From Methylorubrum salsuginis (GTDB lineage: Bacteria > Pseudomonadota > Alphaproteobacteria > Rhizobiales > Beijerinckiaceae): a DNA stretch of 64,000 nt. The notes under the pieces are model-generated. The model made no database searches. It saw only the letters and a list, made by a program, of their open reading frames with translations, and was not told where the DNA came from. The stretch spans positions 124,001 through 188,000 of the forward strand of contig NZ_FOSV01000005.1 in NCBI RefSeq assembly GCF_900114375.1, given 5' to 3'. Numbering within the stretch: the stretch's first letter is position 1; every line of letters starts with the position of its first letter. Both the position numbers and the translations under genes were made by a program. Positions 17,250-24,629 of this stretch are shown one piece after another.

Positions 17250-17275
17250 TCGGTCATTCAAATAACCGAATGGTT
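17244..17275 (-). promoter_or_regulatory. Palindromic operator over the ArsR promoter and start
   Basis: Eleven-base perfect arms AACCATTCGGT (17244-17254) and ACCGAATGGTT (17265-17275) flank a ten-base spacer. The element covers the space just downstream of the -35 TTGACA, the -10 and the ArsR start codon, as expected for autorepression. On the plus strand T residues follow, but no plus-strand gene would need a terminator here. Confidence 0.7.
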
Positions 17276-17300
17276 TTTTGTCAACCCGCCTGGGTTGAAC

Positions 17301-18230
17301 TCACAGCGGCACGACGGCCGCGATCGCCGACAGCACCAGCGGGATCGCCACGAGCGCCAGCAGGGTCTGCACGGCGATGAGGCCGGCCATGAGGGGGGCG
17401 TCGCCGCCGAGCTGGCGCGCCATGATGTAGGAGGAAGAGGCCGTCGGCAGCACTTGGAACACGAGCGCGACCGTCAGGGCCGGGCCGCTCAGGCCGAGCG
17501 CCAGGGCGGACAGGACGGTGGCGAGCGGCATCGCCAGGAACTTGACCGCGCACGCCGTCGCGATCGGTCCGGTCCAGGCCCGTACCGCGCCGAACTCGAG
17601 GGCCGCGCCGATGCAGAGGAGGCCGAGCGGCAGCGAGGCGGCGCCCAATGTGCGGAACGCCGGCTCCAGCCCCGGTGGCAGAGGCAGTCCGAGGAGGCGG
17701 AAGGCGAGCCCGGCGAGAGAGGAGACGACGAGCGGGTTGGTCGCGATCTGCCGGGCAATGCCGGCCCCGGTGAGCCGGGCCGAACCGTGGCGGGCGAACA
17801 CCACGACGCAGAGGATGTTGACGGTCGGCACGATCGCGGCGTTGCAGATGGCCGCGAGCGCGATGCCCTTTGCGCCGTACAGGCCCGCGGCCAGCGTGAC
17901 CCCGACATAGTTGTTGAAGCGCACCGCGCCCTGGAACACCGACGTGAAGGCCGGGCCGTCGATCCGCATCAGGGGCCGCGCCGCCACGACGAGCCCGGCG
18001 ACCGTGGTTGTCGCCAGGATCAGCGTCAGGGCGAGATCGGCCACGGGGACCGCGTCGAGCTGCGCGGTGGCGAGACCGTGGAAGAACAGGCTCGGCAGCA
18101 GGACGAAATAGGCGAGCCGCTCGGCCCCCGGCCAGAACGCGCCGTCGAGGAAGCCGCCGCGCCGCAGGCCCAGGCCGAGCGCGATCAAGAGGACGACCGG
18201 CAGCAGCGCCAGGACGACCGCGCCGCTCAT
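17301..18230 (-). CDS. AEC-family (auxin efflux carrier-like) transporter
   Basis: This 309-residue integral membrane protein has ten predicted helices and the length typical of bacterial AEC permeases such as MleP/MdcF. Family-like motifs are VRFNNYVGVTLAAGLYG, AAICNAAIVPTVNILCV and ALVFQVLPTASSSYIMARQLG. Bacterial members carry organic acids such as malate or malonate; auxin transport should not be assumed. It lies upstream of the ArsR gene on the same strand, but the ArsR promoter between them suggests separate expression. Confidence 0.87.
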   Translation of the reverse strand: MSGAVVLALLPVVLLIALGLGLRRGGFLDGAFWPGAERLAYFVLLPSLFFHGLATAQLDAVPVADLALTLILATTTVAGLVVAARPLMRIDGPAFTSVFQGAVRFNNYVGVTLAAGLYGAKGIALAAICNAAIVPTVNILCVVVFARHGSARLTGAGIARQIATNPLVVSSLAGLAFRLLGLPLPPGLEPAFRTLGAASLPLGLLCIGAALEFGAVRAWTGPIATACAVKFLAMPLATVLSALALGLSGPALTVALVFQVLPTASSSYIMARQLGGDAPLMAGLIAVQTLLALVAIPLVLSAIAAVVPL

Positions 18231-18240
18231 GACAAGGACG

Positions 18241-19263
18241 TCAGTGCGCGCGGGCGATGCAGAAATCGACCGCCTGGAGCAGCGCGGCCTTCACCGGGCC
18301 GTCGGCGAAGATGTCGAGCGCCGCGCGGGCGGCGTCGCCGTAATGGCGGGCGCGGTCCATCGTGTCTTCCAGCGTGCGGTGGCGGCGCAGGATCGTGAGC
18401 GCCTGTTCGAGATCGCCCTCCTCCAGCTCCTCGCGTTCCAGGGTGCGGCGCCAGAACACCCGTTCCTCGTCCGTGGCGCGGCGCAGCGCCAGCACGATCG
18501 GCAGGGTGATCTTGCCCTCACGGAAATCGTCGCCGACGTTCTTGCCGAGCGCGGCGCTGGTGCCGCCGTAATCGAGCACGTCGTCGATGAGCTGGAAGGC
18601 GATGCCGAGATTCATCCCGTAGGCCCGGCAGGCCGCCTGCTCGGCTTCCGGCCGCCCGGCCAGCACCGGGCCGACCTCGCAGGCGGCGGCGAACAGTTCC
18701 GCCGTCTTGCCGCGGATCACCGCGAGGTATTCGTCTTCCGAGGTCTCGGTGTTCTTGGCGGCGGTGAGCTGCATCACCTCGCCCTCTGCGATCACCGTGG
18801 CGGCCGCGGACAGGATGTCGAGGGCGCGGAGCGAGCCCACCTCGACCATCATGCGGAAGGCCTGTCCCAACAGGAAGTCGCCGACGAGCACGCTCGCCTC
18901 GTTCCCCCACTTGATGCGGGCGGCGACGCGCCCGCGGCGCATGTCGCTCTCGTCGACCACATCGTCGTGGAGCAGCGTGGCGGTGTGCATGAACTCGACC
19001 GCGGCGGCGAGTTTCACCGCCCCGTCCCCGCCCGCGTAGCCGGTCAGGTCGGCGCAGGCGAGCGTCAGGATCGGCCGCAGGCGCTTGCCGCCCGACGCGA
19101 TCAGGTGGTTGGCGACCTCGGGGATCATCGCGACATCCGAGCCGGTGCGCGACAGGATCGTGGTGTTGACCCGCTCCATTCCGCCCGCGACGAGGCGGAC
19201 GAGATCGTCGAGGCTCGCCTCCGGATCGGTGCGGCCTTGTTCCAGCGGTACGACGACGCCCAA
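18241..19263 (-). CDS. Polyprenyl (octaprenyl/decaprenyl) diphosphate synthase
   Basis: Trans-prenyltransferase that makes the side chain of ubiquinone from IPP and an allylic diphosphate. The 340-residue product shows both aspartate-rich motifs, LLHDDVVDESDMRRG and FQLIDDVLDYGG, and GGKRLRPILTL near the N-terminus. Alphaproteobacteria with Q-10 usually have a decaprenyl enzyme, but chain length cannot be read off directly. TTG at 19261-19263 is taken as the start because GGAGG lies about eight bases before it and the homologous sequence GVVVPLEQGRTDPEASL starts there. The AEC gene follows after 10 bases. Confidence 0.92.
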   Translation of the reverse strand: MGVVVPLEQGRTDPEASLDDLVRLVAGGMERVNTTILSRTGSDVAMIPEVANHLIASGGKRLRPILTLACADLTGYAGGDGAVKLAAAVEFMHTATLLHDDVVDESDMRRGRVAARIKWGNEASVLVGDFLLGQAFRMMVEVGSLRALDILSAAATVIAEGEVMQLTAAKNTETSEDEYLAVIRGKTAELFAAACEVGPVLAGRPEAEQAACRAYGMNLGIAFQLIDDVLDYGGTSAALGKNVGDDFREGKITLPIVLALRRATDEERVFWRRTLEREELEEGDLEQALTILRRHRTLEDTMDRARHYGDAARAALDIFADGPVKAALLQAVDFCIARAH

Positions 19264-19338
19264 GCGCGGAGCCTCCGGATGACGTGCCGGCGCGGCGCCG
19301 GACCCTCTACCCCGTGGCGCCCCCTCTCGCACGGGGCA

Positions 19339-19391
19339 GCCTGCACCGCAACACATCGGGGCGAAGGCCCCCGATGTGTTGCGGTGCAGGC
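19339..19391. repeat. Perfect 23-bp inverted repeat with 7-base loop
   Basis: Bases 19339-19361 are the exact reverse complement of 19369-19391. It lies in the divergent region between the prenyl synthase and the DUF2007 gene, 75 bases before the former's start. A T-rich stretch follows on the plus side. It is long and mismatch-free, so it may be a recent mobile or regulatory hairpin rather than a simple terminator. Confidence 0.75.
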
Positions 19392-19552
19392 GGCTCTGTT
19401 TTCTTTGTTTGGCCGCAAGCGCTGGCGGTCGCCTCCGCGGCCTCAGGCTTCTTGCCCGGTTATATGGGGCTCCCGCACGCTCTTTCTTTCGGCCGCGATG
19501 CTGTAGGAGCTTGGAGAGACAGGGCCTCCGGCCTGTGAGCAGGTGCGGCAAC

Positions 19553-19786
19553 GTGACGGAACTCATCCGCAGCAACGACATCGTCCTGATCGGCTTCGCC
19601 CGCTCGCTGCTGGAGGGCGCGCAGATCCCGCTCTTCGTCGCCGACGAGCATATGAGCGCGCTGGAAGGCTCGATCGGTGCCTTCGGGCGGCGCCTGCTGG
19701 TGCCGGACGATCACGCCGCCCAGGCTCGACGCATTCTCACCGATGCGGGCCTTGCTGCCGAACTGCGCGATGACGCCCGCGGCTGA
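19553..19786 (+). CDS. DUF2007 domain protein
   Basis: This 77-residue protein matches the small DUF2007 family, with VTELIRSNDIVLIGFARSLL, FVADEHMSALEGSIGAFG and RRLLVPDDHAAQARRIL. The family has a PII-like fold and is found fused or next to other genes; its function is unknown. The start is GTG at 19553, the only one that gives the full domain. It overlaps the following methyltransferase gene by 17 bases, so the two are probably coupled. It is divergent from the prenyl synthase, as in other Rhizobiales. Confidence 0.8.
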   Translation: MTELIRSNDIVLIGFARSLLEGAQIPLFVADEHMSALEGSIGAFGRRLLVPDDHAAQARRILTDAGLAAELRDDARG

Positions 19787-20516
19787 GCCGGACCGCTTTT
19801 TCGGCGGGCGCCTGACCCTGCACCAGCCGCCTCGCGGCGCGCACCGCGCCGGCACCGATGCGGTGTTGCTCGCCCGGTGGATCGCGCCGGAGCCGGGGGA
19901 GACGGTCGCCGATCTCGGCGCCGCGACCGGCGCGGTCGGCCTCACGGTGGCGCATCTCGTGCCGGAATGCCGCGCGGTGCTGGTGGAGCGAGATCCTGCC
20001 CTCGCCGCGCTGGCGCGGGAGAACGTTGTGGCCAACAGTCTCGACGGGCGGGTCTCTGTGATCGAGGCCGATCTGCTCGCCTCCGGCGCCGCCCGCCGCG
20101 CCGCGGGGCTCGTGCCCGACAGTGCCGATCTCGTGCTGACGAACCCGCCCTTCTTCGCCGGGCCGGGGCACCGCCCCTCCCCCGATGCGGGCCGGGCCGC
20201 CGCCCACGCCTTCGCGGCCGAGGACGGGCTCGAAGCCTGGATGCGGGCCTGCGCCGATCTCGCCCGACCGGGGGGGCGGATCGGGTTGATCCATCGGGCG
20301 GACGCCCTGCCGGCCTGCCTCGACGCCCTCAAGGGGCGCTTCGGCGACTGCGCCGTGCGCCCGGTCCATGCGCGGGCGGATCGGCCGGCGATCCGTGTGC
20401 TGATTGCGGGCCGCAAGGGCAGCCGCGCCCCGTTCCGCCTGCTGCCGCCGCTGGTGCTTCAGGAGGCGGACGGTCGCTTCACCCCGGAGGCGGCGGCACT
20501 GCACGGGCGGATATGA
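19770..20516 (+). CDS. TrmN6-like tRNA adenine-N6 methyltransferase
   Basis: SAM-dependent methyltransferase of 248 residues with a Rossmann motif I VADLGAATGAVGLTVA and the catalytic NPPF motif in LVLTNPPFFAGPG, which marks N6-adenine methylation. Members (YfiC/TrmN6) modify A37 of tRNA-Val. GRKGSRAPFRLLPPLVL near the C-terminus is typical of the group. The ATG at 19770 overlaps the DUF2007 gene. The exact tRNA target is inferred from the family. Confidence 0.85.
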   Translation: MTPAAEPDRFFGGRLTLHQPPRGAHRAGTDAVLLARWIAPEPGETVADLGAATGAVGLTVAHLVPECRAVLVERDPALAALARENVVANSLDGRVSVIEADLLASGAARRAAGLVPDSADLVLTNPPFFAGPGHRPSPDAGRAAAHAFAAEDGLEAWMRACADLARPGGRIGLIHRADALPACLDALKGRFGDCAVRPVHARADRPAIRVLIAGRKGSRAPFRLLPPLVLQEADGRFTPEAAALHGRI

Positions 20517-20556
20517 GAAAGGGGCGCCCGGATGGGCACCCCTCGGGACATGCGGT

Positions 20557-20913
20557 TCAGTAGAACCGGCGGTGCCAGTAGTGGCGACGGTGCCAGTAAT
20601 GACGGCGGTGCCAGTAATGACGGCGGTGCCAGTAAGGCCGCGGACGATAGTAGTACGGGCGGTAGTACCGCCGCGGGCGCCAATAGTGCCGGCGGTAGTA
20701 GTGCCGCGGGCGATAGTAGACCGGACGGTAGTAGTAGCGCGGGCGCCAGTGGCGGCGATACCCGTAGTAATAGGCCTTGGCGACGAGCGGTGCCTCGGCG
20801 GTTGGGGCGGCCATGGGCGCGACCGGGAGCGGGGCGGCCTGCGCCGTGGCGTTCAGCCCGGCCAGCCCGCCGAGCATCCCGAACGCCAGGATGAACAGAC
20901 GTAGGATACGCAT
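20557..20913 (-). CDS. Secreted Tyr/Arg/His-rich repeat protein
   Basis: This 118-residue protein has a clear signal peptide (about residues 1-26, ending ATAQA), then an Ala/Pro stretch, and from about residue 47 to the end almost only Tyr, Arg, His, Trp and Pro. The last 27 residues contain four near-identical YWHRRH units, encoded by 18-base tandem repeats (about 20569-20632). Such proteins occur in methylobacteria and other Rhizobiales. They may bind metal or the cell surface through His and Tyr. No function is established. Confidence 0.75.
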   Translation of the reverse strand: MRILRLFILAFGMLGGLAGLNATAQAAPLPVAPMAAPTAEAPLVAKAYYYGYRRHWRPRYYYRPVYYRPRHYYRRHYWRPRRYYRPYYYRPRPYWHRRHYWHRRHYWHRRHYWHRRFY

Positions 20914-21158
20914 GGAGACGATTCCCTCCGTTCCGTCCGGATGGTGCGGACGCGCGCGGACGGATCGCGGCCCGGCCGTGCCCTGACGATCGTCCGGAAA
21001 CGGCCGTGATGAACGTCATGCGGCCGAGTTTGGTTCTCACACTTTCGGCTTCGTGATCGCCGTTGCGGGAATCGGGCCGATGGATCGCGATCCGGCCTGC
21101 TGTTAACGAGGCGTCCCCGCCGTCGGCGCCTCGCGCCGCCCTCGCCGCCGAGCCCCTC

Positions 21159-22019
21159 ATGCCGCTTCGCCTGCCCGACCGGTTGCGTTTCCTCCTGCCG
21201 CGTCGCTTCCGCAAGGCGCCGCCGCGGGTCGCTGTGGTGCGGCTCAGCGGGGTGATCGGCGCGGTCTCGCCGATCCGGCCCGGTCTCTCGATCGGATCGG
21301 TGGCGCCGAGCCTGGAGCGCGCCTTCGCGATGCCGGGGCTTTCCGCGGTGGCGCTGATCGTCAACTCGCCCGGCGGCTCGCCGGTGCAGTCGCACCTGAT
21401 CTTCAAGCGCATCCGGGCGCTCGCCGAGGAGAAGGGGCTCAAGGTCTTCGCCTTCGTCGAGGATGCGGCGGCGTCCGGCGGCTACATGATCGCCTGCGCG
21501 GCCGACGAGATCGTGGCCGACCCGGCCTCCGTCGTCGGCTCCATCGGCGTCGTCTCGGCGGGGTTCGGCTTCGACCGCCTGATCGAGCGCATCGGCATCG
21601 AGCGCCGCGTCCATACCCAGGGCGAAGCCAAGGCGATGCTCGACCCGTTCCGCCCCGAGAACCCCGACGACGTCGCCCGCCTGAAGGAACTCCAGGCCGA
21701 CGTGCAGGATCTGTTCACCACCTTGGTGCGCGCCCGCCGGCCCGGACTCGTGGCGGATCGAAACCTGTTCACCGGTGCGGTCTGGACTGGCCGTCAGGCG
21801 GTGCCGCTCGGCCTTGCCGATTCGGTCGGCGACCTGCGCGGGACGCTGCGGGCGCGCTACGGCGAGAAGGTCGAGCTTCACGTGGTGCCGGAGACCCGCG
21901 GCTCCCTGCTCGCCCGCCTGCTGCGGCGCTCGACGCCGGGCCAGACGGCGGCCTCGCTTTCCGAGGGTGCGCTGGCGGCCATCGAGGAGCGTGCCGCCTG
22001 GGCCAGGTTGGGGCTGTGA
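21159..22019 (+). CDS. S49-family serine peptidase (short SppA/SohB type)
   Basis: Signal-peptide-peptidase-like enzyme of 286 residues. The catalytic pair is visible: Ser106 in AAASGGYM and Lys158 in GEAKAML, 52 residues apart as in Bacillus SppA. IVNSPGGSP forms the oxyanion strand. There is no clear N-terminal membrane helix, so the enzyme may be cytoplasmic or held by partner contacts. The ATG at 21159 is chosen over an upstream in-frame Met because the protein family sequence begins there. It stands alone. Confidence 0.88.
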   Translation: MPLRLPDRLRFLLPRRFRKAPPRVAVVRLSGVIGAVSPIRPGLSIGSVAPSLERAFAMPGLSAVALIVNSPGGSPVQSHLIFKRIRALAEEKGLKVFAFVEDAAASGGYMIACAADEIVADPASVVGSIGVVSAGFGFDRLIERIGIERRVHTQGEAKAMLDPFRPENPDDVARLKELQADVQDLFTTLVRARRPGLVADRNLFTGAVWTGRQAVPLGLADSVGDLRGTLRARYGEKVELHVVPETRGSLLARLLRRSTPGQTAASLSEGALAAIEERAAWARLGL

Positions 22020-22145
22020 ATACCGATCGGCGATGATCCTGGCGCATCGCCGATTGCCCCCGCGACGGCGGGGCAGCGGGTGTCCGCCGGACGCACGGGA
22101 TAGGACCATCGGTCCTGTTCCGTGCCGCTCGGTATCAGTTCGCAT
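22020..22145 (+). repeat. Dispersed repeat, copy 1
   Basis: This intergenic element closely resembles the reverse complement of about 53345-53470. It contains an inner hairpin (ATCGGCGAT near 22026 and ATCGCCGAT near 22046) and the conserved stretches TGTCCGCCGGA and TTCCGTGCCGCT. By eye the two copies are about 80-85 percent identical over about 115 bases. It has no coding capacity that I trust. Confidence 0.65.
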
Positions 22146-22178
22146 CGGCTGGACGCTCGGCAAGGACAGTCCGCCCGC

Positions 22179-22616
22179 TCAAGCTTTTCCGTCCATTTCA
22201 TCGGCGATGATGGCCATGTATCCGGGAAGCAGGGCGCCGAGCTTCTCCTTCCCGAGCCGCGTCAAGCCGACATGCTTGACCCTGGCATCGCTCGCGTCCT
22301 TGGCCTGTGTGATGAGCCCATCGTCGAGGAGGGCGCGTAACGTGCGCGCGACGACGGGGCCGGCAACGTCCAGGCGTTCGGTGATTTCGCCGACCGTCAG
22401 CGTCTCGCGGTCGGGCTCACGATCGATGACGATAAGGACCAGGAAGCGCAATTGCGACAGGCCCTGGTCGCTGAAGTAGCTCTCCAACCGCCGGATCATC
22501 AGGCTTGCCCGCCGCATCATGGCGAGGGCCGAGGCGATCGTCTTCGGCGCGACGCCGTGCGCCTCGGCATAGCCTTCGATCATCTGCTGCGTCGGGAGAT
22601 CCTTCAGGAAGAACAC
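22179..22616 (-). CDS. MarR-family transcriptional regulator
   Basis: A 145-residue winged-helix protein with the MarR layout: an N-terminal dimer helix, the recognition part LTVGEITERLDVAGPVVARTLRALLDDGLI, and the wing KDASDARVKHVGLTRLG. Its gene lies 21 bases downstream of the monooxygenase gene, so the pair is one operon. It probably represses this operon in response to an aromatic or oxidative signal. The ligand is unknown. Confidence 0.87.
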   Translation of the reverse strand: MFFLKDLPTQQMIEGYAEAHGVAPKTIASALAMMRRASLMIRRLESYFSDQGLSQLRFLVLIVIDREPDRETLTVGEITERLDVAGPVVARTLRALLDDGLITQAKDASDARVKHVGLTRLGKEKLGALLPGYMAIIADEMDGKA

Positions 22617-22637
22617 GCGCGCGCCCTCGGTGACGGA

Positions 22638-22925
22638 TCACGCCACGGGTTGCAGGATGGTCAGCTCGACCGGGCGGGCCAGCCACGCTTCGTAATGCCG
22701 AAACACCGCCCGCGTGTAGGGCTGGGCGTGATGATGATCGAAGGCGGCCTGATCGGCCCAGATCTCGTAGAGGTGAAGCTGCTCCGTTTCGACCCCACGA
22801 TGGAGATCGAAGCGCAAGCAGCCGCGTTCAGCCCGCGTCGCGGCCACGATGGCCTCAATCGCCGCGACGGCATCCGAAAGGTGCTCCGGCTTCGGCGTGA
22901 TGGTGGCAAAGATCGCGAGCGGCAT
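22638..22925 (-). CDS. Antibiotic biosynthesis monooxygenase (ABM) domain protein
   Basis: A 95-residue single ABM domain with FATITPKPEHLSDAVAAIEA and LHLYEIWADQAAFDHHHAQPY, as in YgiN-like quinol monooxygenases. These are small cofactorless or heme-binding dimers that oxidise quinols. The ATG at 22923-22925 starts directly at the domain; the longer frame adds ten unlikely residues. First gene of the operon with the MarR regulator. Confidence 0.87.
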   Translation of the reverse strand: MPLAIFATITPKPEHLSDAVAAIEAIVAATRAERGCLRFDLHRGVETEQLHLYEIWADQAAFDHHHAQPYTRAVFRHYEAWLARPVELTILQPVA

Positions 22926-22943
22926 GGCTGCCCCCTCCGTCAA

Positions 22944-22980
22944 AATTACTACCAAGATATATATCGAGATAGAGATTGGC
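22944..22980 (-). promoter_or_regulatory. AT-rich palindromic region, possible MarR operator
   Basis: Upstream of the ABM-MarR operon lies an AT-rich stretch containing the ten-base palindrome GATATATATC, inside flanking CCAA and TTGG half sites. It is clearly AT-rich against the GC-rich surroundings and fits a promoter with an overlapping operator. The binding of MarR is inferred only from position. Confidence 0.4.
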
Positions 22981-23032
22981 GCAAACTCGACTCGAATGAC
23001 TCAATGCGCACGCGCGCTCCGGGTTGATACCG

Positions 23033-23078
23033 TTGCCCAAATCCTGTACCGATTGGTACATTGTTGACCGATCGGTAC
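23033..23078 (+). promoter_or_regulatory. Promoter with two operator dyads for the DUF1348-TetR operon
   Basis: A possible -35 TTGCCC (23033-23038) and -10 TACATT (23057-23062) flank the dyad GTACCGATTGGTAC (23046-23059). A second palindrome ACCGATCGGT lies at 23067-23076, centred 19 bases further. Short ACCG-rich palindromes are typical TetR sites, and a TetR gene is the second gene of this operon. Confidence 0.6.
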
Positions 23079-23088
23079 GGAGACGCCC

Positions 23089-23553
23089 ATGTCACGCCCG
23101 CCGCTGCCCCCCTTCACCGCCGAGACCGCCGCGCAGAAGGCCCGCATGGCCGAGGATGCCTGGAACAGCCGCGACCCCCAGAAGGTCGCGCTCGCCTACA
23201 CCCCCGACAGCGTGTGGCGGAATCGGGCGGAGTTCATCCAGGGCCGGGACGCGATTGCCGCCTTCCTCACCCGCAAGTGGTCGCGTGAACTCGATTACCG
23301 CCTGATCAAGGAGGTGTGGGCGCATGAGGGCAACCGGATCGCCGTGCGCTTCGCCTATGAATGGCGCGACGACAGCGGCCAGTGGTTCCGCTCCTACGGC
23401 ACCGAGAACTGGGAGTTCGACGAGGCCGGGCTGATGGCCCGCCGCATCGCCTCGATCAACGACCTGCCGATCGCGGAATCCGACCGTCGATACCACTGGC
23501 CGTTGGGCCGCCGGCCGGACGACCACCCATCGCTCAGCGATCTCGGGCTGTAA
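23089..23553 (+). CDS. DUF1348 / nuclear transport factor 2-like protein
   Basis: A 154-residue protein of the SnoaL/NTF2 fold, with [45 protein letters not shown] and [17 protein letters not shown]. These are family hallmarks of DUF1348 (cone-shaped alpha+beta barrel). Its function is not known. It starts 11 bases after the operator region and is followed by a TetR gene 1 base after its stop, so it is the likely target of that regulator. Confidence 0.85.
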   Translation: MSRPPLPPFTAETAAQKARMAEDAWNSRDPQKVALAYTPDSVWRNRAEFIQGRDAIAAFLTRKWSRELDYRLIKEVWAHEGNRIAVRFAYEWRDDSGQWFRSYGTENWEFDEAGLMARRIASINDLPIAESDRRYHWPLGRRPDDHPSLSDLGL

Positions 23554-23554
23554 C

Positions 23555-24115
23555 GTGGCCCGCCAAGTCGCCCAGCGGGACGACCTCCTGCCCGTGCTCG
23601 CCGAGACCTTTCGCGAGCACGGCTACGAGGGGGCCAGCCTGTCGCTGATCGCGACGGCGACGGGGCTCGGCAAGGGCAGCCTCTACCACTTCTTTCCCGG
23701 CGGGAAGGCCGAGATGGTCGAGGCGGTGCTGGCCGAGATCGAGGCGTGGTTCGAGGCCCGTGTCTTCGCCCCGCTGCGGCAGGACGACGACCCGGCCGCG
23801 GCGATTGCCCAGATGTTCGGAACCGTGACCGACTATTTCCGCTCGGGTCGCCGCGTCTGCCTCGTCGGCGCGTTGAGCCTGAGCGATGCCCGCGACCGGT
23901 TCGGGCAGGCTTTGCGGCGGTACTTCGCCCTGTGGGTCGAGGCGCTGACCGAGGCGCTCACCCGCGTCGGCCATCCGCCGGAGGGCGCGACGGCGCTCAG
24001 CGAGGACATCGTCGGCGGCATCCAGGGGGCGGTCGTGCTGGCCCGCGCGCTGGACAGGCCCGAGACCTTCGAGCGCATTCTTGTGTGTCTAAGAGAGCGA
24101 GCCCGAGCCGCCTGA
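23555..24115 (+). CDS. TetR/AcrR-family transcriptional regulator
   Basis: A 186-residue repressor. The N-terminal HTH is AETFREHGYEGASLSLIATATGLGKGSLYHFFPGGKAEMVEAVL, given here only as a span of residues 16-59 whose central motif GKGSLYHFFPGGK is typical. The C-terminal half is the ligand-binding domain of the TetR_C_16-like type. Start is GTG at 23555, one base after the DUF1348 stop. Likely autoregulates the two-gene operon through the ACCGATCGGT-like sites upstream. Confidence 0.87.
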   Translation: MARQVAQRDDLLPVLAETFREHGYEGASLSLIATATGLGKGSLYHFFPGGKAEMVEAVLAEIEAWFEARVFAPLRQDDDPAAAIAQMFGTVTDYFRSGRRVCLVGALSLSDARDRFGQALRRYFALWVEALTEALTRVGHPPEGATALSEDIVGGIQGAVVLARALDRPETFERILVCLRERARAA

Positions 24116-24117
24116 CC

Positions 24118-24351
24118 TCAGCGGCAGGCGGCGGGGGTCGCGCCGTAGCCGCTATAGACCACGCGCACCTTGCGGATACAGGTCTCGGCGGGAGCCGCGA
24201 CTGGGGCGACCTCGACCAGCGTGACCGCGACCTTGGTCTCGACGGTGTCGGTGCCGTCGGAGGTGGCGCGCGCGGCGGCGCCCATCACGATCGGCGTGGC
24301 CGCCAGCGAAGCGGCGACGAGGGCGGCGAAGACAGTCATTCCCTTGCGCAT
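24118..24351 (-). CDS. Small secreted protein of unknown function
   Basis: A 77-residue product with a signal peptide (about residues 1-28) and a short mature part that ends with two cysteines in ETCIRKVRVVYSGYGATPAACR, cited as its last 22 residues in outline. The cysteines at about 58 and 76 could form one disulfide. Start ATG at 24349-24351. No family recognised; it faces the TetR gene tail-to-tail. Confidence 0.6.
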   Translation of the reverse strand: MRKGMTVFAALVAASLAATPIVMGAAARATSDGTDTVETKVAVTLVEVAPVAAPAETCIRKVRVVYSGYGATPAACR

Positions 24352-24629
24352 GATCTTCCGAGCCGTGGTTTGCGCTGGCCGTGCAGGCGAAGCGTGGCTG
24401 TTCCTTTGCCGCATTAACTTGGCGGCAACCTTTGCAGTTCCCGGTCTCCAAGGTTTCGCCGAAAAAAGATGTGCCGGGCGACACGCGGGGCCGCATTTCG
24501 GACACGAAGCGCGTCCCGACCAGCCGGCCTCGGCGCGAGCCGAGCGAGAAGCCGCTTCGCTTGACACCCCGCCCCCCGCTCGTAAACGAGCCGGCAATCC
24601 CGTCTCGCCGCCTTCGGACACCCGCACAA

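Noticed and set aside
17244..17275. Inverted repeat read as a plus-strand rho-independent terminator
   Set aside because: T residues follow on the plus strand, but no plus-strand gene ends there. The promoter boxes make an operator a better explanation.
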